Source: Liolophura sinensis | Taxonomy: Eukaryota; Mollusca; Polyplacophora; Chitonida; Chitonidae | NCBI RefSeq assembly: GCF_032854445.1 | Contig: NC_088300.1 | Coordinates: 19,389,608 to 19,453,607, forward strand | Direction: 5' to 3' | DNA length: 64,000 nt | Shown here: in pieces, positions 26,801 through 42,300 of the stretch | How positions within the stretch are numbered: position 1 is the first letter of the stretch | How the letters are laid out: every line of letters starts with the position of its first letter | The notes under the pieces: generated by a model | Seen by the model: only the letters and a program-made list of their open reading frames with translations | What the model was told of the DNA's origin: nothing | Database searches by the model: none | Made by a program: the position numbers and the translations under genes

Positions 26801-29800
26801 ACACTAGTAACCATACAACATTATTTTTAGAGGCATCTATGAAATAGAGGAATCAGCTTACAAATTTGACAAAATTTGCAAGTTACTATTCCTGAAATAC
26901 ATAAAATTTGGGTTGAAAACAAATGAAGATATAAATATGGCAAAATATTCGCCCCTCCTTTTTTGTTCAACCCTAAACCGCTAACTTGTCCATGTATACA
27001 TTGTATATATATAGTTGAATGTCTATTTAATCTGTGATTTGCTGACAGCCTACAATCAAGCCAGAGCAGGTGTGTGCATTATCAACCACAAGTTTATCAA
27101 CGGTCTGATTAACTGAACCAAGATTATTTGTTCAAAACATTATACTGGATTTCATTTTCATACAATGTTTGAAAATCTGGAAACTACTTCAGATTACTGC
27201 CTCACTATTTTAAAAAATATCTGGATGACACTTGTTAACCTACAGATCTAATAAGAACAAAAAAAAAAAACGCAAAAAAAAAAAAACCCCATTGCTATGT
27301 AAAGGCTTTAATATACATTATTTCAGTAAATCAGGTACACTGCAGGATTACACGTGAATATTACTTAAATTCTTAAGGAAAAGAGTTCTTTAGTTCACTA
27401 GCTCAGCGTAATTACGCAAAAGTCTCTCACTAATGCTGTCGCTGTGAGTTCAAGACCAGCTCATGCTGGCTTCCTTTCCGGCCATACGTGAGAAGGTCTG
27501 CCAGCAGCCTGCAGATAGTCATCAGTTTCCTCCCAGCATAATGCTGGCTGCCATATAAGTGAAATATTCTTGAGTACGGCTTAAAACGCCAATCAAATAA
27601 ATAAAAGAAAAGACAATGCATACGTGCATCGATAAAGTTTAAAATCCACACTCTTTTATTTTTGTGATGTTGCATAACTGACATATCAGAATTCAAAGAA
27701 ATCATCACCGCACACATTGAAAAAAATTGAAAGCGCTGCTGTGTAATCAATTTTAACAAATCAGGCACAAATCAGTGAACAAACCAGTTATTTCTACAAC
27801 TCATGAACATAGCTGTTTCTGCTGACATCACACAAACACTGTTTTACATTTTAGCCTTGTGAGTGTGAAGTACAAGTGATGCGAGTTGTGAGTTGTGCTT
27901 CCAGTTTATCTAACATGACATATTCCATGTTGTAAGAATTCCAAACTGAAAGTTGATTTCCAGTGACCAAGAACGTCAGAACAAAAAAGCAATTTTTCGG
28001 TTTCCAGCCCTCTCCTGAAATAACTAAAGTCTTATTATTTGTTGTCTTTTTTTTTAAATCATAAAATTTGCATTCTTCATGAGCTTATATTAAGACAACT
28101 CATGCTGTGATTTATTTATTTATTTATTTGAATGGTGTTTTATGCCGTAATATTTCACTTATACAATGGCAGTCAGCATTATGGTGGAACTCATGTTGTG
28201 AGATATACGATCATTCCTTAAACTTTTTGCATAAAAAAGAGCAACTTTCAGTACAATTTATGCACATTTAATTTTGGAGAAAAAACTACACTGGTTGGAT
28301 CAGCCAATTTCAGAGTTTCACAAAAAGTACAATTTGAACAGTCTACAATGACTTCAGAATATGCTGGAATAAACAGATTACAAACATGCGAAAAGGTTCA
28401 GTGAGTGGGTGCTTGGGGTTTAGCGTCGTCGTACTTAACAACTTTGCAATCATATGACGACGAAGGAGTCCTTAGAGTGCATGTCATGTGCCTCCTTGTT
28501 GCAGGAAGCCCCTCCGTCTGACTGAACACCAAGCGAGAAAGTTACAACTTCCTCTTTTAAAGCCTCAGGTGTGACCTGACCCAGGACTGACCCTGGATCT
28601 ACTGCCTCCTGAAGCGGACACTCTACCAACTGTGCTATCGGAACGGGTCCAAAAAGTTGAAGAATTACAGCAGATCAGCTCATCACCACATATCCTTAAA
28701 ATGCTTAAATAGAATTTGCCTCCACACACCCTCCCCCCCCCCCCAAAAATGTATACTCAAGACACAGTTCTTTTTTTCTATGTGAGATCTTCACCTTTCC
28801 TTTACAAAAACATCCCTAACCTAATCACAAATCCTAACATTGCACAGCAGTGAGCGAAATGTGATGGCTTACACCACACCTTCAACTGAAAGCCTAGAAA
28901 GGTAGATGTACTCATGAGCCACAAGAAAAAGACATCAGTGGCTGAAAGTATATTACATAAATCTCTGCTTACATTTAAAAATAAAACACAGAAGTTTTAA
29001 TGTCACAAAATTAACATCCTACTTTGCAAAATATAACAAAAAGTAACATACAATTGGTCTGGGCTTATCTTGAAAATATTTTTCAACAATATGATGTTAT
29101 GCAATTCAAAATCTGACCCAGAAGGGTACTGATTCTGACGAGGGCTATTATATTTTGTTTGGGAGTCAGGTACCCAGCACTCCCACGTCTACCACTTGGA
29201 CTCTCTCCCACAAAATGAATGGCCTACTTCATACCTTACCTCTGCCAGGTAATTTTGCAAGGCCAACAGACCACATGTGATTTGTGTCGATGATTGGTCA
29301 CATTCAACATCAAATGGTCTCAAAGCACAACTTCCTCCCAACACAGGAAGACTCAAAATAAACCATCACATACCTGTACTATATCAGCATGTCACTGCAG
29401 AACAGATGCACCTAATAGGCAGGAAATAACTGTACCTGAAGAGCACTTTCTTATTTACATAAAACCTACTAGAGGCTTACACCATAGACACACACCTCAA
29501 TGAACTGAATTCAGGTTTACCTGGGGACTAAATCACCAGTATATTAGCTGTCTAGATGAGACTGAGACTGGTCCTTACCTCAGCTTGTCCCTGAAACACC
29601 TGTTTCCTGATCTCAAGACCTCACACACCTAAAAACTATCTCACCTGAGGAGCCTGATTGTGAAACCAGGTATTGAGCAATCAGAGCCAAAATCAGAAGT
29701 AGGTCAACCCACGCCCAATGCGAGTTCAGGTAAGCTGGCCAACCACTCCAGCACCCGCCAAGGTTTGGGGCATTCCCACCCGGCACATGGCCTAAATGTG

Positions 29801-32800
29801 AGGTCACCAGGGTAGAACCCTACGAGGGAATTGTGCACAGTTCTGGGCTTCAGCTGATTTAAACTTAACACTCATGTATACCTATGTGAAGCCCCTTCAC
29901 TGGCTGTAGCTAAAGATTTTAAGGTGATCTTTACAAAGGAGTTTCTAAAGGGAAGTGATTATGAACATCAAAAAATAGATGATATTTTGCAATACCATTA
30001 GCCTTAGAAATATATAATTTTCCCAACAAAAGGATGGATCTTAACAAAATTCCAGTTCCTAAAGTAAACTGTGTCATAAAAGAAGAATTAAAGTTGTAAA
30101 GACGACAGTCAAAACAACAGTTACCCGCGCAGGTTAGCTAGTGCAGGAGGATCAAACACAGATATACAGGAATACACCTGACCCACCTGAGCAGACTGAA
30201 CCAGAGTGGTCTGTGTTGAGAACTCACCAGGTGTTTCACTCTTATACACAGATTATTTACTTGTTCTCTGCATGTGCAGAGTCTTGGTATTGAGCATATG
30301 GTAATACCAGACAGTGGGTATATGGGACACATCCAACGGTTAACCACAAACATGAGCCTAACTGGCAAAAACCACATGTGGCCATGAACAATCTTAGTAA
30401 AGTAGATTTGTACACAAACCACTACGATATAATCAACTCTGAAATCACACAAAGCGGAAGATGATCAGGTCATCATTCTTGAAAACTGTATAACCCAAAC
30501 CTTTCATTTCTGAACTGAAATCTGTATTCAGGGCTTTTTGAGTATCAAACTACCAAAAGACCTTAGTTCTGGCTGTCCAAACAAATATTTCCTTATATTA
30601 CAGTGTGACAACTGTACATGTAAGTGTGAATGAATTGTTTTCCTGACTAGAGTTGTCTCAAAAATAAACAAATACTAGGACCAGTAGATGTACATGTATG
30701 TCTTAAGACAAGACAGCAAAAGACCAAAAATGAAAATGGCTACATACACTGTATATATTAGTATCAATTCAAAGCTGATTTTAACTGAACTATCAGAAAA
30801 CCACAGTTATCTAACATCTGTGGTATATTCTAAATTAAACTACTGCAACATGAATAAATGTATTCAGTGGTTAGCTATAGAATATTGAGTTTCCATATTC
30901 ATATGCTTTCTACAAATGTCAAAACTATCACTGATTACAGTAACAGCTTTTAACACAAACAACACTAGTCGATGTACATGGATCGCTGGTTTCTGCAAGT
31001 ACATGTAAATACAACATAACACAGCAAATCAAATGCCACAAACACACATTTTTATGATTTTGGTGGAGGCATGTTCAAAAAAACCCATTGGTTTATCAAA
31101 AGACCTAAGAGATCTAAGGAGATATCACACAATGACTAAATACTCACATACAAACAGTACAGAGTCTGAATTCAGCGCTGTTTGGTCAGGGACCATGACG
31201 ATCGACACAGCCTGCCAGCGATACACCCAGCTCTCCAGTATGTACCATCTGACAGCTATTCCTTCAGTGGACAAGTTATAAACGCACGTTTTTCCTCACC
31301 AAACACAAACCCCCCTTTTTAGGGAAAGCATATTTATATATATATATATACATCAGGCAAGACAGTGTTCCCAGTATGTATATAAATAATTAATCCTGTA
31401 CTACCAAGCGTCTGTGGCACGCTGTTATGAAGAAGGAAGATCAGACATATGTGTGTTGCTAGCTAAACTCTTCTACAGTCACAAGTTTGTACGCAGCCAA
31501 GGAAAGAAGTCACTGATAGCTCCAGATTTAATCGTGTCCCCATTTAGTTGCTATCATTTAAGATTTCTTGTGCCAGGCCGTACCTGTCTCTCCCGCCCGA
31601 CCCACAACTAAGAAGTCTGACCAAAGAACACTTAGCCAGGGCTACGCTACTGCAACTGATAAACAGCCCGTCTATGTTTGCCGTGTCTAACTACATTCTT
31701 GATGTCCTTAGCAACTAGCCGTCCGGCCCCAGTAAATGTTAACTCTCCCATCAATGTCTGACAGCTAGGTTTTATCTCGGGACTTGGCACAAATGACCCT
31801 GCATTTATCAAATATGTCTGCAAGCTAAGAACTTATTTAAAAAACTGTATTTATCTAACTAGTTTGTCACCTCTACAAGCACACAAAGTTCAGATTTCAG
31901 CCCACTGCAAAACAGCCTTCCATAGGATGAACTGCGTAAAAGATGAGGTTGCCAAAGAAGAATCGAACAGATTGAAAACAAATCTTAAATAGACCTGATA
32001 TTAATGTCCCAAATGTGTTTACACAAAAACTGACAAGCTTCTTGTTTAATACTAACAAGATCAAACATATTGCTCTTGAATATATCTAGCAAACTTCATC
32101 CATGGTTTGAAAACGTTACAGGAACAAAATGGAAACACTGTCAACAATAGATGAAGAAGTCAGTTATCCATAAGCAATGCAATTTATAGTCTTGTTCATG
32201 AGACCAACTCCTAAATGCCTCTGGAGCAAACTATAGCTCTGACCAGATGTAAAGGAACAACTAACTATGTGACAGTCAGAGCAGAAATGATAATATGTGC
32301 AAATGTGAGAAAACAAAATCAAACTCTGTGATGTGTATACATCAATCACATGGTGTCCAACGGTGAGAGAGCACAGTGTAAGCACAAATGACACAGTGGC
32401 CACAAATGTAAAAAAACAGCAACCATATGAGACTGTTATGGTATTGTTATCAAATGTATGGGACAATGTGGTGCAAGCATAAATGGCAAATGTGAGAAAA
32501 TTTATATTTAATTGATTTATATGAATGATCTTCTATTCCATACTGAAAAAACTTTTCACATAAACAGCTGCCACCAGGTTTAATGGTGGAGCAAACCAAA
32601 CTGCCTGGAACCAACCTGAGAAATTGACAGTGACAAATGGCAGTCACCAAAGCTGCCAGAAAACAGAAAAATAACACAAAAAGCAGGCGGCATGTTAACA
32701 CATGTCTGAAGAAACAGTCAGTCGACTGCATACTGAAGTAATCACTTGAAAGACACCCCTAACTGCATCTGCAACAGCTTAAAAGATGGATTCCAGGTGT

Positions 32801-33266
32801 GCAGAAGGACTTTGTACATCAGCCTATGTGACAGTGGGATATAGTGTCATCAGTATCTCTCAGACAATAAATCCTTCGTACATTTTTACAACATGATAAA
32901 TGTCGAGGATTGGCTATGAAGAGAGTGTCTTACAGCTTCTGCAGCCATCCTCTTCCAGTGGGTGTTCTCAGACTGCAGTCGCTGAACTTCCTTACTGAGC
33001 CGGTTAATTTCATGCTGCATTGAGATAGAGTCCCCAAAGTCAAGGTCGTCCCCAGGGAAGAGCTCAGAGCTACCTGTAATAAACCACACACACAAGGGTT
33101 AACAATCAGATCTCAGGGAGGAGGTGGAAGAGATGATCCTACCAAGGTTGGGCAAAAGGGTTGAAATGAAAATTGACCAGGTATACTGGTAATAGATTTG
33201 TTCAATATTTTGTCATTTATTAGATTAAAAATTTGATTTTTAAATGGAAATTATAAATTTAAAATG

Positions 33267-33324
<58 letters not shown>

Positions 33325-36300
33325 AAAATCTTGTTTACAGCATAGATTATAATGTAATTAAAATTATAAACCTCAATGCACTTTTGGCATTTCAAAACAG
33401 AATTTGTTTCAATTTACAAAAAGACCAGAGAAAATCTGATATTCTTCTTTCAACTGATGATTCTCATGACAGGCAATTGTGACAAAAAGGAGATTTGAAA
33501 ATTGAACCTGAACTTGGCCTATGGTCTAATTAGTTTATTTTTGGCTATCTATCCACTACAGCATGATTTATTTGTTACTACATGTATGCTACAGTCTAGA
33601 AAAGAAAAACTATGTGCACTCTGGAACACCAAACCAACATGTGCCCTGTATACTTGTTGTAACAGTGACTAGTAAAGATCTTGCTGCACATTTTTAAAGA
33701 TTCACAGCTTCTACATATCACTCTATCAGTGCTTTATTGCTGTCATTGAGTTTTCAGCCCAGTGAGTTTCATGTTTTATATTTCAGCTGAAATTTGTCTT
33801 TCCAGCTCATGAAGTTTTACTTTTCAACTTATTGGGTACTACTTCTCAGCTCATTGAGTTTTTATTTTTCAGCTCAGTGAATTTTTCCTTTTCTGCTCAG
33901 CGAGTTTTACGTTTCAGCTCAGCGAGTTGTACTTTTCGGGTGATGATCCTCCACTATGATCATGACAGAATTACCACTTCTTATGGTTAATGTCCCATGC
34001 ACCTTTTAACCACACATACATACATACATGTATACCTGTACCGAGTCATGTATATCACAAAAATGTTATGAAATACAAGCCTAAAAGACAAAGTTCTATT
34101 CTACTTTAATATATACAATACACTACCATCACTAAATGCATCATGTACCACAGTCAGCTCTATGAACAAACTCTACCAGACCTTTTAACACAGACAGAAT
34201 GTAGGTAAAAAAGGCTTTATTCTGTGGGATATGTGGGTCAGTGCTTTGTTCGAGTGTCTATACAGTTGGGTGACTTCCTGTCTCAGAGAAGGAGTTTCCT
34301 GTTTCAGGGCCAACCCGCTCAGGTAAACCTCTCTCTATAACCTGTTCATCCTAACTTCTCACACACTACAGCTCCCTATTATAAGCCTAACCAAGCACAC
34401 ATAGCCTGTGTGCTACTTTTGATAATATTATGGAAATTAACTCATTTCCCAAAAACAACAACAAAAAAATTACTGTAACTACAAAGTATCATTAGAACCC
34501 TAGGTATGACGCACTGATTAATAACTTACTGCACTGTGAGTTCAAGTCCCGGTTATGCTGGCTTCCTCTTCAGCCGTACGTGGGAAGGTCAGCCAGCAAC
34601 CTGCGGATGGTTGTGGGTTTCTGCCAGGATCTGCCTGGTTTCCTCCCACTATAATGCTTGCTGCTGTTGTGTAAGTGAAATGTTCTTGAGTACTGCGTAA
34701 AACACCAATCAAATAAATAAATAACCTACTGTAAATCTTCAACCCTTTCAACCACTACAGCACTTTTTTCAGAGGAATTTATGCACACATTTATAATAAA
34801 AATGATATTAAATATGATTTGTCCGTGTCACTAAAGATGCACCCTTTCTAAAACTGTTCAAATTATTAGATAACTTTCAGATTGTGGAACAAAATCAAAA
34901 CAGACCCTCCCTTCCCCCAACACATAAAATAAAACTTTTTATTTTTTAAAGAGTTTTCCAGGGTGCTACTGCAAATTTATCATCTGCCAGTTTTATTCTG
35001 ACACGTGACCATATAATAAGAGACATTATGGAGCTGGGTACATTCCAACCATATGCACATCCATGTGTAAGACAGAATAGTGCAGGTTTCTCAAGAACAG
35101 AAGAACAGCCTACTTTCATCTAGGAAAATAGGTTTCCAACATCTTGATTAGACTTTACACCTAGAAGATTCTAAAATAGGTATGAAATTATGCAAGATAT
35201 ATGTTTGCAATTGTGGTTTAGTTGAAGCTGAAGTCTGCTGTTAAGATAATAAACATTCAATAAAATGTTTAATTATAAAGTACCAATACAGGACTCAATG
35301 GGACACAGTTGGTTAACTTAGTATGATATTCTCACGCTGTGTAAACTTTCTAAAGATCAATAAAAAAGCTTAATTTTTTTTCTAATCTTTTCTGATAACC
35401 GAGTTCAAAGTACTGCCAGGATTACTTTGGAACGGCAGTTTTCAGGCCAACCTGACAGCCAAGTGTAGAGACTATGCATAAAACACAATCAATACCCCTG
35501 TTGTAAATTCAACAAGTGTCAGGCAAACCCAACAAACGCCCAGCGACCTCCAATCAAAAAGCAGTATTGGAGAGCTTATACTATGCAAACATTGGTGAGG
35601 ACAGCTGTTGCTTAGCAACCATATCCTGACTATTACAGCTGTTCCTTACTGCAATCTTAGTCAAACACTCCCTCACCAGCCCCGCTGTCAACTCGGCCAG
35701 GGACACAAATCTAAAAACACCTCTACTTATTGGCAACCTCTATCAAAATCAGATCAATTTATCTAACCCCTAATCTGACGCCAAAGGTAAACCGTAACAT
35801 ACTACATATTGTAAGTTGCAGATGAAATCATGAAGTTAGTAACAAAAGTAATACTCAGCATAACTTAAAACTAATGATGCCAAATGCTTCTGCAACCATA
35901 TTAACTATCATTCATGTGGACTAGTATCACTTACTAACTTTCTGAATGGCACATTTATTGAAAATCCCACTCTAAGAAAGTACTCAGCATACAAAAGATA
36001 TAATGAGCTTCAAGAATATCACTTGCTCCAGCAATCCTGAAGGGCGGTTCATCGGTCTTAAGGAATAGTAGGCCGTAACACAATAACATTCTCCAGGTGT
36101 AAAGGAGTCAGTCAACAGCTCATCAATCAAGATACTTAAACAGCAAGATCTGAGAAAGCATCCATCACTAAAACTTATAGGCACAGTACACTACATAATG
36201 AGCTGCTTAACCCATGGCTCACCTGACGAGAAAAATAATTACCTGTGCCATACCAGCTCTATTTATACAAAGGATATTAAAGGTTGTATGGTTCTGTGTA

Positions 36301-39300
36301 TTGTGAGATGTTACTCTAATCTCTCATGGTGTAATCAAGTCACAAAATCTCAATCTATTTCATAGCAAGAACTTATCTAAATAGACAAAAAGTTGACATC
36401 AGGGACATAAGGAGATAAAAATCACACATTCAATTATAGACTATTTAGCAGAAGTTTGGTCAAGGTACCTGTAGTCTTCAAGAACCTTTGGTATGTTGAT
36501 GATGATAACGGCAGGAATTAACAGTTACTCACACAATACTGAGGGCGACCCAGATTGTCATTAACAGCATGTGTGCAAAATAGGCTTCAAAGCATTGAAA
36601 GCATGCTCATTTAATAAAACCAGACATGATCAGTGAGTTGGCACAATACCTGATGGAGTGTTTACCACATCCTCAACATAAGATTTACCTGTATTTGCTA
36701 CACCTGTAGATCTAGTATAGGTCGAGTGGTAGGTCATGTGACTGTGAGAGTCATCCTCGCTGTCTCGCTGAGAGTTCATTTGGGATTCCAACATCTCATG
36801 ATGTTTCTGTTTCAACTCTTTAATCTCGTCCTGAAATGATGCAAAGTAAGTATTACAAATCTTGTTCTCAGTAACAAACTATTTCAAAAGGAATCTTTGT
36901 GCTATGTGGAAAATAATAACTAAGATTACTGAACAACTGGTTAATAAGAGACTTCCATACTAAATGTGAGTACCTCACGACCAGCAGCTTGATGTGTGAG
37001 AGTCCTGAATGGTGTAGGAGACGCCAATACTAAGTAGTGCTCAATGAACAACAGCCTGATGTGGGAAACTCCCATACTAGATGGAGAGTGCTCAATGAAT
37101 AACACCTTGATGTGGGAGACTCCCATAATAGACAGAGCGCTCAATGAACAACACCTTAATGTGGTAGACTCCCATACTAGATACATGTAGAGAGTGTTCA
37201 ATGAACAACACCTTGATGCGGGAGACGCCCACATGAGGAAGTGCTCAATGAACAACACCTTGATGCGGGAGACGCCCACATGAGGAAGTGCTCAATGGAC
37301 AACAGTCTGATGTATGAGACTTCTGTACTAGAGACAGAGTGCTCAATGAAGAACAACTTGATGTGGGAGACTCCCATACTAGAAAGAGAGTGCTCAATGA
37401 ACAACACCTTGATGCGGGAGACTCACAGACAAGGTGAGACTCAATGAACAACACTCATGTGTGAAACTTCCGGGCTAGAGATAGAGTGCTCAACGAACAA
37501 CACCTTTATGTGGGAGACTCACATACTAGATACATGTAGAGAGTGTTCACTGAACAACACCTTGATGCAGGAGATGCCCACACAAGGGAGTACTCAATGA
37601 ACAACATTCTGATGCATGAGACTTCTGTACTAGACAGAGAGTGCTCAACAAATAACACCTTGATGCAGGAGACGTCCACACAAGGGAGTACTCAATGAAC
37701 AACAGTTTGATGCATGAGACTTCTGTACTAGACAGAGAGTGCTCAACAAACAACACCTTGATGCAGGAGACGTCCACACAAGGAAGCACTCAATGAACAA
37801 CAGTCTGATGTGTAAGACTTCCGTACTAGAGAGAGAGTGTTCAATGAACAACACCTTGATGTGGGACACTCCCATACTAGATTGAGAGTGCTCAACGAAT
37901 AAGACCTTGATGTGTGAGACTGCCACACTAAGTTGAGAACGGTGATGACATTGTGCTCACTGGAGATTTAACATTACACTAAATGGAGATGGCCTTATAC
38001 TCAATATGCCAAATACTAGAGTATAAGACATTTCCACGCTGTGGAAATTATGCATTGAGGTGCTGGCTCTTTACCTGTTTCTGCTGTAGGAGATCCCTGT
38101 ACTGTGTAGAGATGGCATTAACCTGAAGTTCTGAGGCCTCAGCCCTCTCCTCTGCCTCACGGATAAGCGCCTTAACACGGTCATTCTGAAACAAGCACAA
38201 GGAAAAGAAACACTTAACTTATATTAGTCTTATACTATTAAAGATTTTCCCCTTATATTCATAGCTGCATGTTTATTTTACATGAAGATGGCAACAATGT
38301 GTATCTTCAGATATCGCTATATTACAGAAGAAAGTATTTTATTTATTTGATTAATGTCTCATGTCATACTTAAGAATATTTGACTATTAAATATGATAGC
38401 AGTCAGGTTTAAAGGTTGAGAAAACCACAGTTCCCAAAGTAAACCAATTTCCTTTCCCATGCTCTCTAACAATCCTCTTGACTTTAATAAAGCTATTAAA
38501 TGCTGCAAATTGCAAAAGGAGTGAAAATCAAGCAGAAGAAAACAAGATGATAATTCTCCTTAATAATGCAGGTGATGAATACATTTGAGTTTTACAAATT
38601 AAAAACAGACTTCCAAATATGTGAAAGTAGATTGCTCTAATTACTTACTCAATAATTTATAAAAAAAGAAAAAATTAAACGTATAAAGAATTTGCACAAA
38701 ATGCCTTGGAAGGGTGCTGAATGTATGTCTTATATTAAAATGAAAGTAATAACCCCTATCCTATGTACATGTTGAGTCATACCATTTCTAATCTCCTTAA
38801 ACAGGGGTATATCAACAAATAGGTTCCTAACAATCAGTACATATCATGTCTGCACGCATATCCACATATACGCTGTGTAAACACATCTTTTATGCTGGCT
38901 ATTATCCCCCAGTAACGTGCAGGAGACTGGGCTATTTCAATCTGAACATACACAATGGGCTATTTCAATCTGACCCTACAAACTGGAACATACGTTCCAC
39001 ATACACGTACTCAAATGTATGCGTGATTGTCTATTATCATTCTACAAATGTTGAGACACAGGAAATTACAACCTGTCCAAGATAGAATGAGACTTCGTGT
39101 TCATGGCAATGGATCAGCCAAATAAAACATTATGAATTTCTTAAACATTACTATCATAACAGCTTTCACACATACACATATATGGTATTGCAGTGTTTAA
39201 TAAGTACCTTGTTTATTTATTAATTTATTTGAGAGGTGTTTTATGCCATGTTCAACACTTTTTCACTCATGTGACTGTGCTCAGGTCTATGGGTGGGGGA

Positions 39301-42300
39301 AATCACAGTGACCTGAGTAACCATCACTCGACATACCTCCAAATTTAAAGCCGCACCCAAAGCAGTAAGAGCTGGATTTGACCACAGAACCTCTTTGTTC
39401 AAGGTCTAGAAGTAGTCGCAGTGAGCCAGCACTTTAATTAAAGGACCCCGCTGAACAGGTAAGCAGGTTAAATTCTAAGTTCTTGTTCACATGTTCATAC
39501 AAACTGCTGACAAATTATAGTTTAGTATGTAGGACCTAAAAACATTTTTGCAAAAATACCACATAAGGCTTTTTATGTGAGTGTGAGGTTAGTTCGTGCT
39601 CTGGTAATTTCTCATTATGGCATGAGGATGAATGAACACTGAAGCTGCTACACTTATCATGTCAACAAGAACTGAATACTTAACTTCCTGCTTACTACAT
39701 GTAGTACACAAGCCACACTTAATATGGCAACTCTGCCAGAGGTAACATTAGCAGTGACTGCCTTAATACATGGTGAATGCACCACTGTTGTAGTGTGAAA
39801 GGTGAAGATGGAAAAATACAGAAACAAGCACACTCATTTATGCTAGTGGAACTACAAACCCAAATCTTGAACTCCAAACTTCTGCTTAGATCACGATAGG
39901 ATATCATACTGAGCTGGTTATACATGTAAGTTGGTATTACTATGCTGCTGTATATGTGTACATATTATACCTGTATGGGAATACCTGGTAAAAAGCATGT
40001 CTTACTCATGGACACTTTGACTTACATGTATGTCATCAGTTTGCTTACATGTATGTTAAACTTGGCTGAGTGAATCAGAGAGGCAAATACTGTGATTCTT
40101 CAACCTTTTTCGATGTTTTCAAGATGTCTAGTTCAGTGTATTCTGAGGGCATTATTCTTTTCAGACTGATAAAATTATACTTTTTGTGAAGTGCTAAAAT
40201 TGGTAAACCCTACCAATGAAGTCTTTGTTTGAAAAATCAAATTACAAAAATTGCACAAATCACATCAGACTTTACTCTTGCATATTCGAAAATATTGAGG
40301 AATTAAGGTAATACTGTTTTAAGATCCATTTTGCTCTGTGCACTGATCTATCTGACTGAAACTGATGAAACATAAAAGTCTTAGAAGCGGTTCATCTCTT
40401 CAGGATGACATTAATACCTTTGTACTTGTACATTGGGCAGTATTAAATACTACACGCAGCCAACAACACCTGTTTGTTCCTCGGTACCTGGCTACCTAAA
40501 TCACCTTACCTTTCTGTATTGACCGTAGCGTATTCAGCGCTAGTCCCTGCAGTCGTACAGACGGCTATATCAGCTATCAATAGCCACAATCAATGGTTTC
40601 AGTGAGCTGTAGAGCACTGGAGCATAATGTTGTGTTTTGTTGCTTGACAATACCGCAGAGCACTGTTAATTTGATGCGTGTCATCTAATCTACTTTAGCT
40701 TTATCAGGTGTTCTCAGCTCAAGGGGTTCTCCTCTATTCACGGTAGATCTCTAGGATACAAGGATAGCCTGTCTGTAGTGGTACAACCTCCAAGTCTGTA
40801 TGCCACAATTGTCGCAGTACAATCCATGTTACCTGTGGCACATATGCCTAAATGTACCCCCACACACAGTTTCAATATACAATGATGTATCATTAACTTC
40901 CTTGTGCAAACTAAGGTGTCCAGGATTTTGTACAGTCGAGCCCACCTCGTATACATGTTTATGTGCACATAGTAGTGAACAGATTCTCACCATGTGAAGC
41001 AATACAAGAGACCAGAACAACTTCAGGATGAACTCCCAACAGTTCACTTTTACATGTGTACATGGAACAAGCATAATACTTAAAGCTAAAGAAAACATGA
41101 CCATTGATATGACAGTATTTTTCTGAGGTTCTCTAGTGCAAATTTTATTCTCAGAATCCTTTCAAAAATAGATTTCAAGCAACTCTGAAAATTGAATCAT
41201 ACAAATTTACAGCCCTTTACGTCTTCAGTTGTATATTTTATCACAGTATAATACCAGGTTGATTCAAGCCATAAATCTCATGCATGTTTAGTTTGGACAT
41301 AAACTACATGTATACACAGTGTGCAAAGTTCAGCACATCTCCACAAAGTACATCAATGAACATTTATGTAAGTACCAATTCCCAGCAAAATGTAGATCAC
41401 AACAAAATGTGATCTTGTGTGGCACTGAATCATCTAAAACTCAAAGCAGTAGGACGTAATAAGTTGTGGCAAAACATTAGCAATACACACAACGCTCATG
41501 TCTCACTGTACAAGCTATGCTGTATTTTAAGAGGAATTACAAGCTGCTTTAACACTGCACTACTGAAAGAAAGTTTCCTTTAACTGATGGTTTAGACCTT
41601 TAAACAGCTTAACCAAGAAAACTGTACACTGAGCAGGTCCATTCCACACATTCTGGTTCAGCTCAACTAAACTACATCTTCAAGTGATAAATGAGGGTAT
41701 TTTATTGAAAACAGAATGTATACAAATAAAACTGTTCAGTCAATATCTACCTGGACATTTTGAAAACAAATATACCTGTAAAAGATTTTCATGCGACTTG
41801 ATGCTGACTTGATGCAAATGAGGTCATCAAGGGAAATTTAGTTCAGTGAAGTCTCCAGCTACATGTACATGTAGTAATGAAGTGTGTATAAGTAAAATAA
41901 CTACTTTCTGCAACATGCACGGTGATCTACCTACATGTACAGACATGTAGATTATTTTTTTCTCCACGTTTAACTCACAGGCTACAGTAATTTCACTATT
42001 ATTTTTTTTCATTTAAGAAAAAATTTAGGCAAGTTGGATGGTTGAAGAGATCACAAAATACAACTTAAAAAGTATATACATATACATGTGTAATTACAGA
42101 CTAAGAGAATTTATATGCAATGACCAACTGCTAAAGAGCCATCCAATCTAAAAGAGCGGATATGAACAACACATGGATCCATATAATAATGCAATGAGTA
42201 CTTTGAAGAAATGCCAATCTTACCTCGGATTTCTGAGAATTCAGCACAATCTCCAACTCCTGGATCTTGGCCTTGGCAACTTTGAGTTCTGTGACAGGAT

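Larger units (their letters stand above)
23955..32933 (-). other. TRIP11 intron 5 (9.0 kb)
   Basis: No further exon with matching phase was found. It holds the SINEs and minisatellite listed separately, a poly(C) run near 28730, poly(A) runs near 27260-27290 and otherwise AT-rich unique DNA. Open frames here, for example around 29613-30452 and 31033-31611, lack splice signals, codon bias or recognisable motifs. Confidence 0.6.

Noticed and set aside
36941-37928. Several minus-strand ORFs of 60-112 residues with repeated IKVLFIEH-like motifs
   Set aside because: Frames across the intron 3 minisatellite, with unit length changes that break them; inside a TRIP11 intron.
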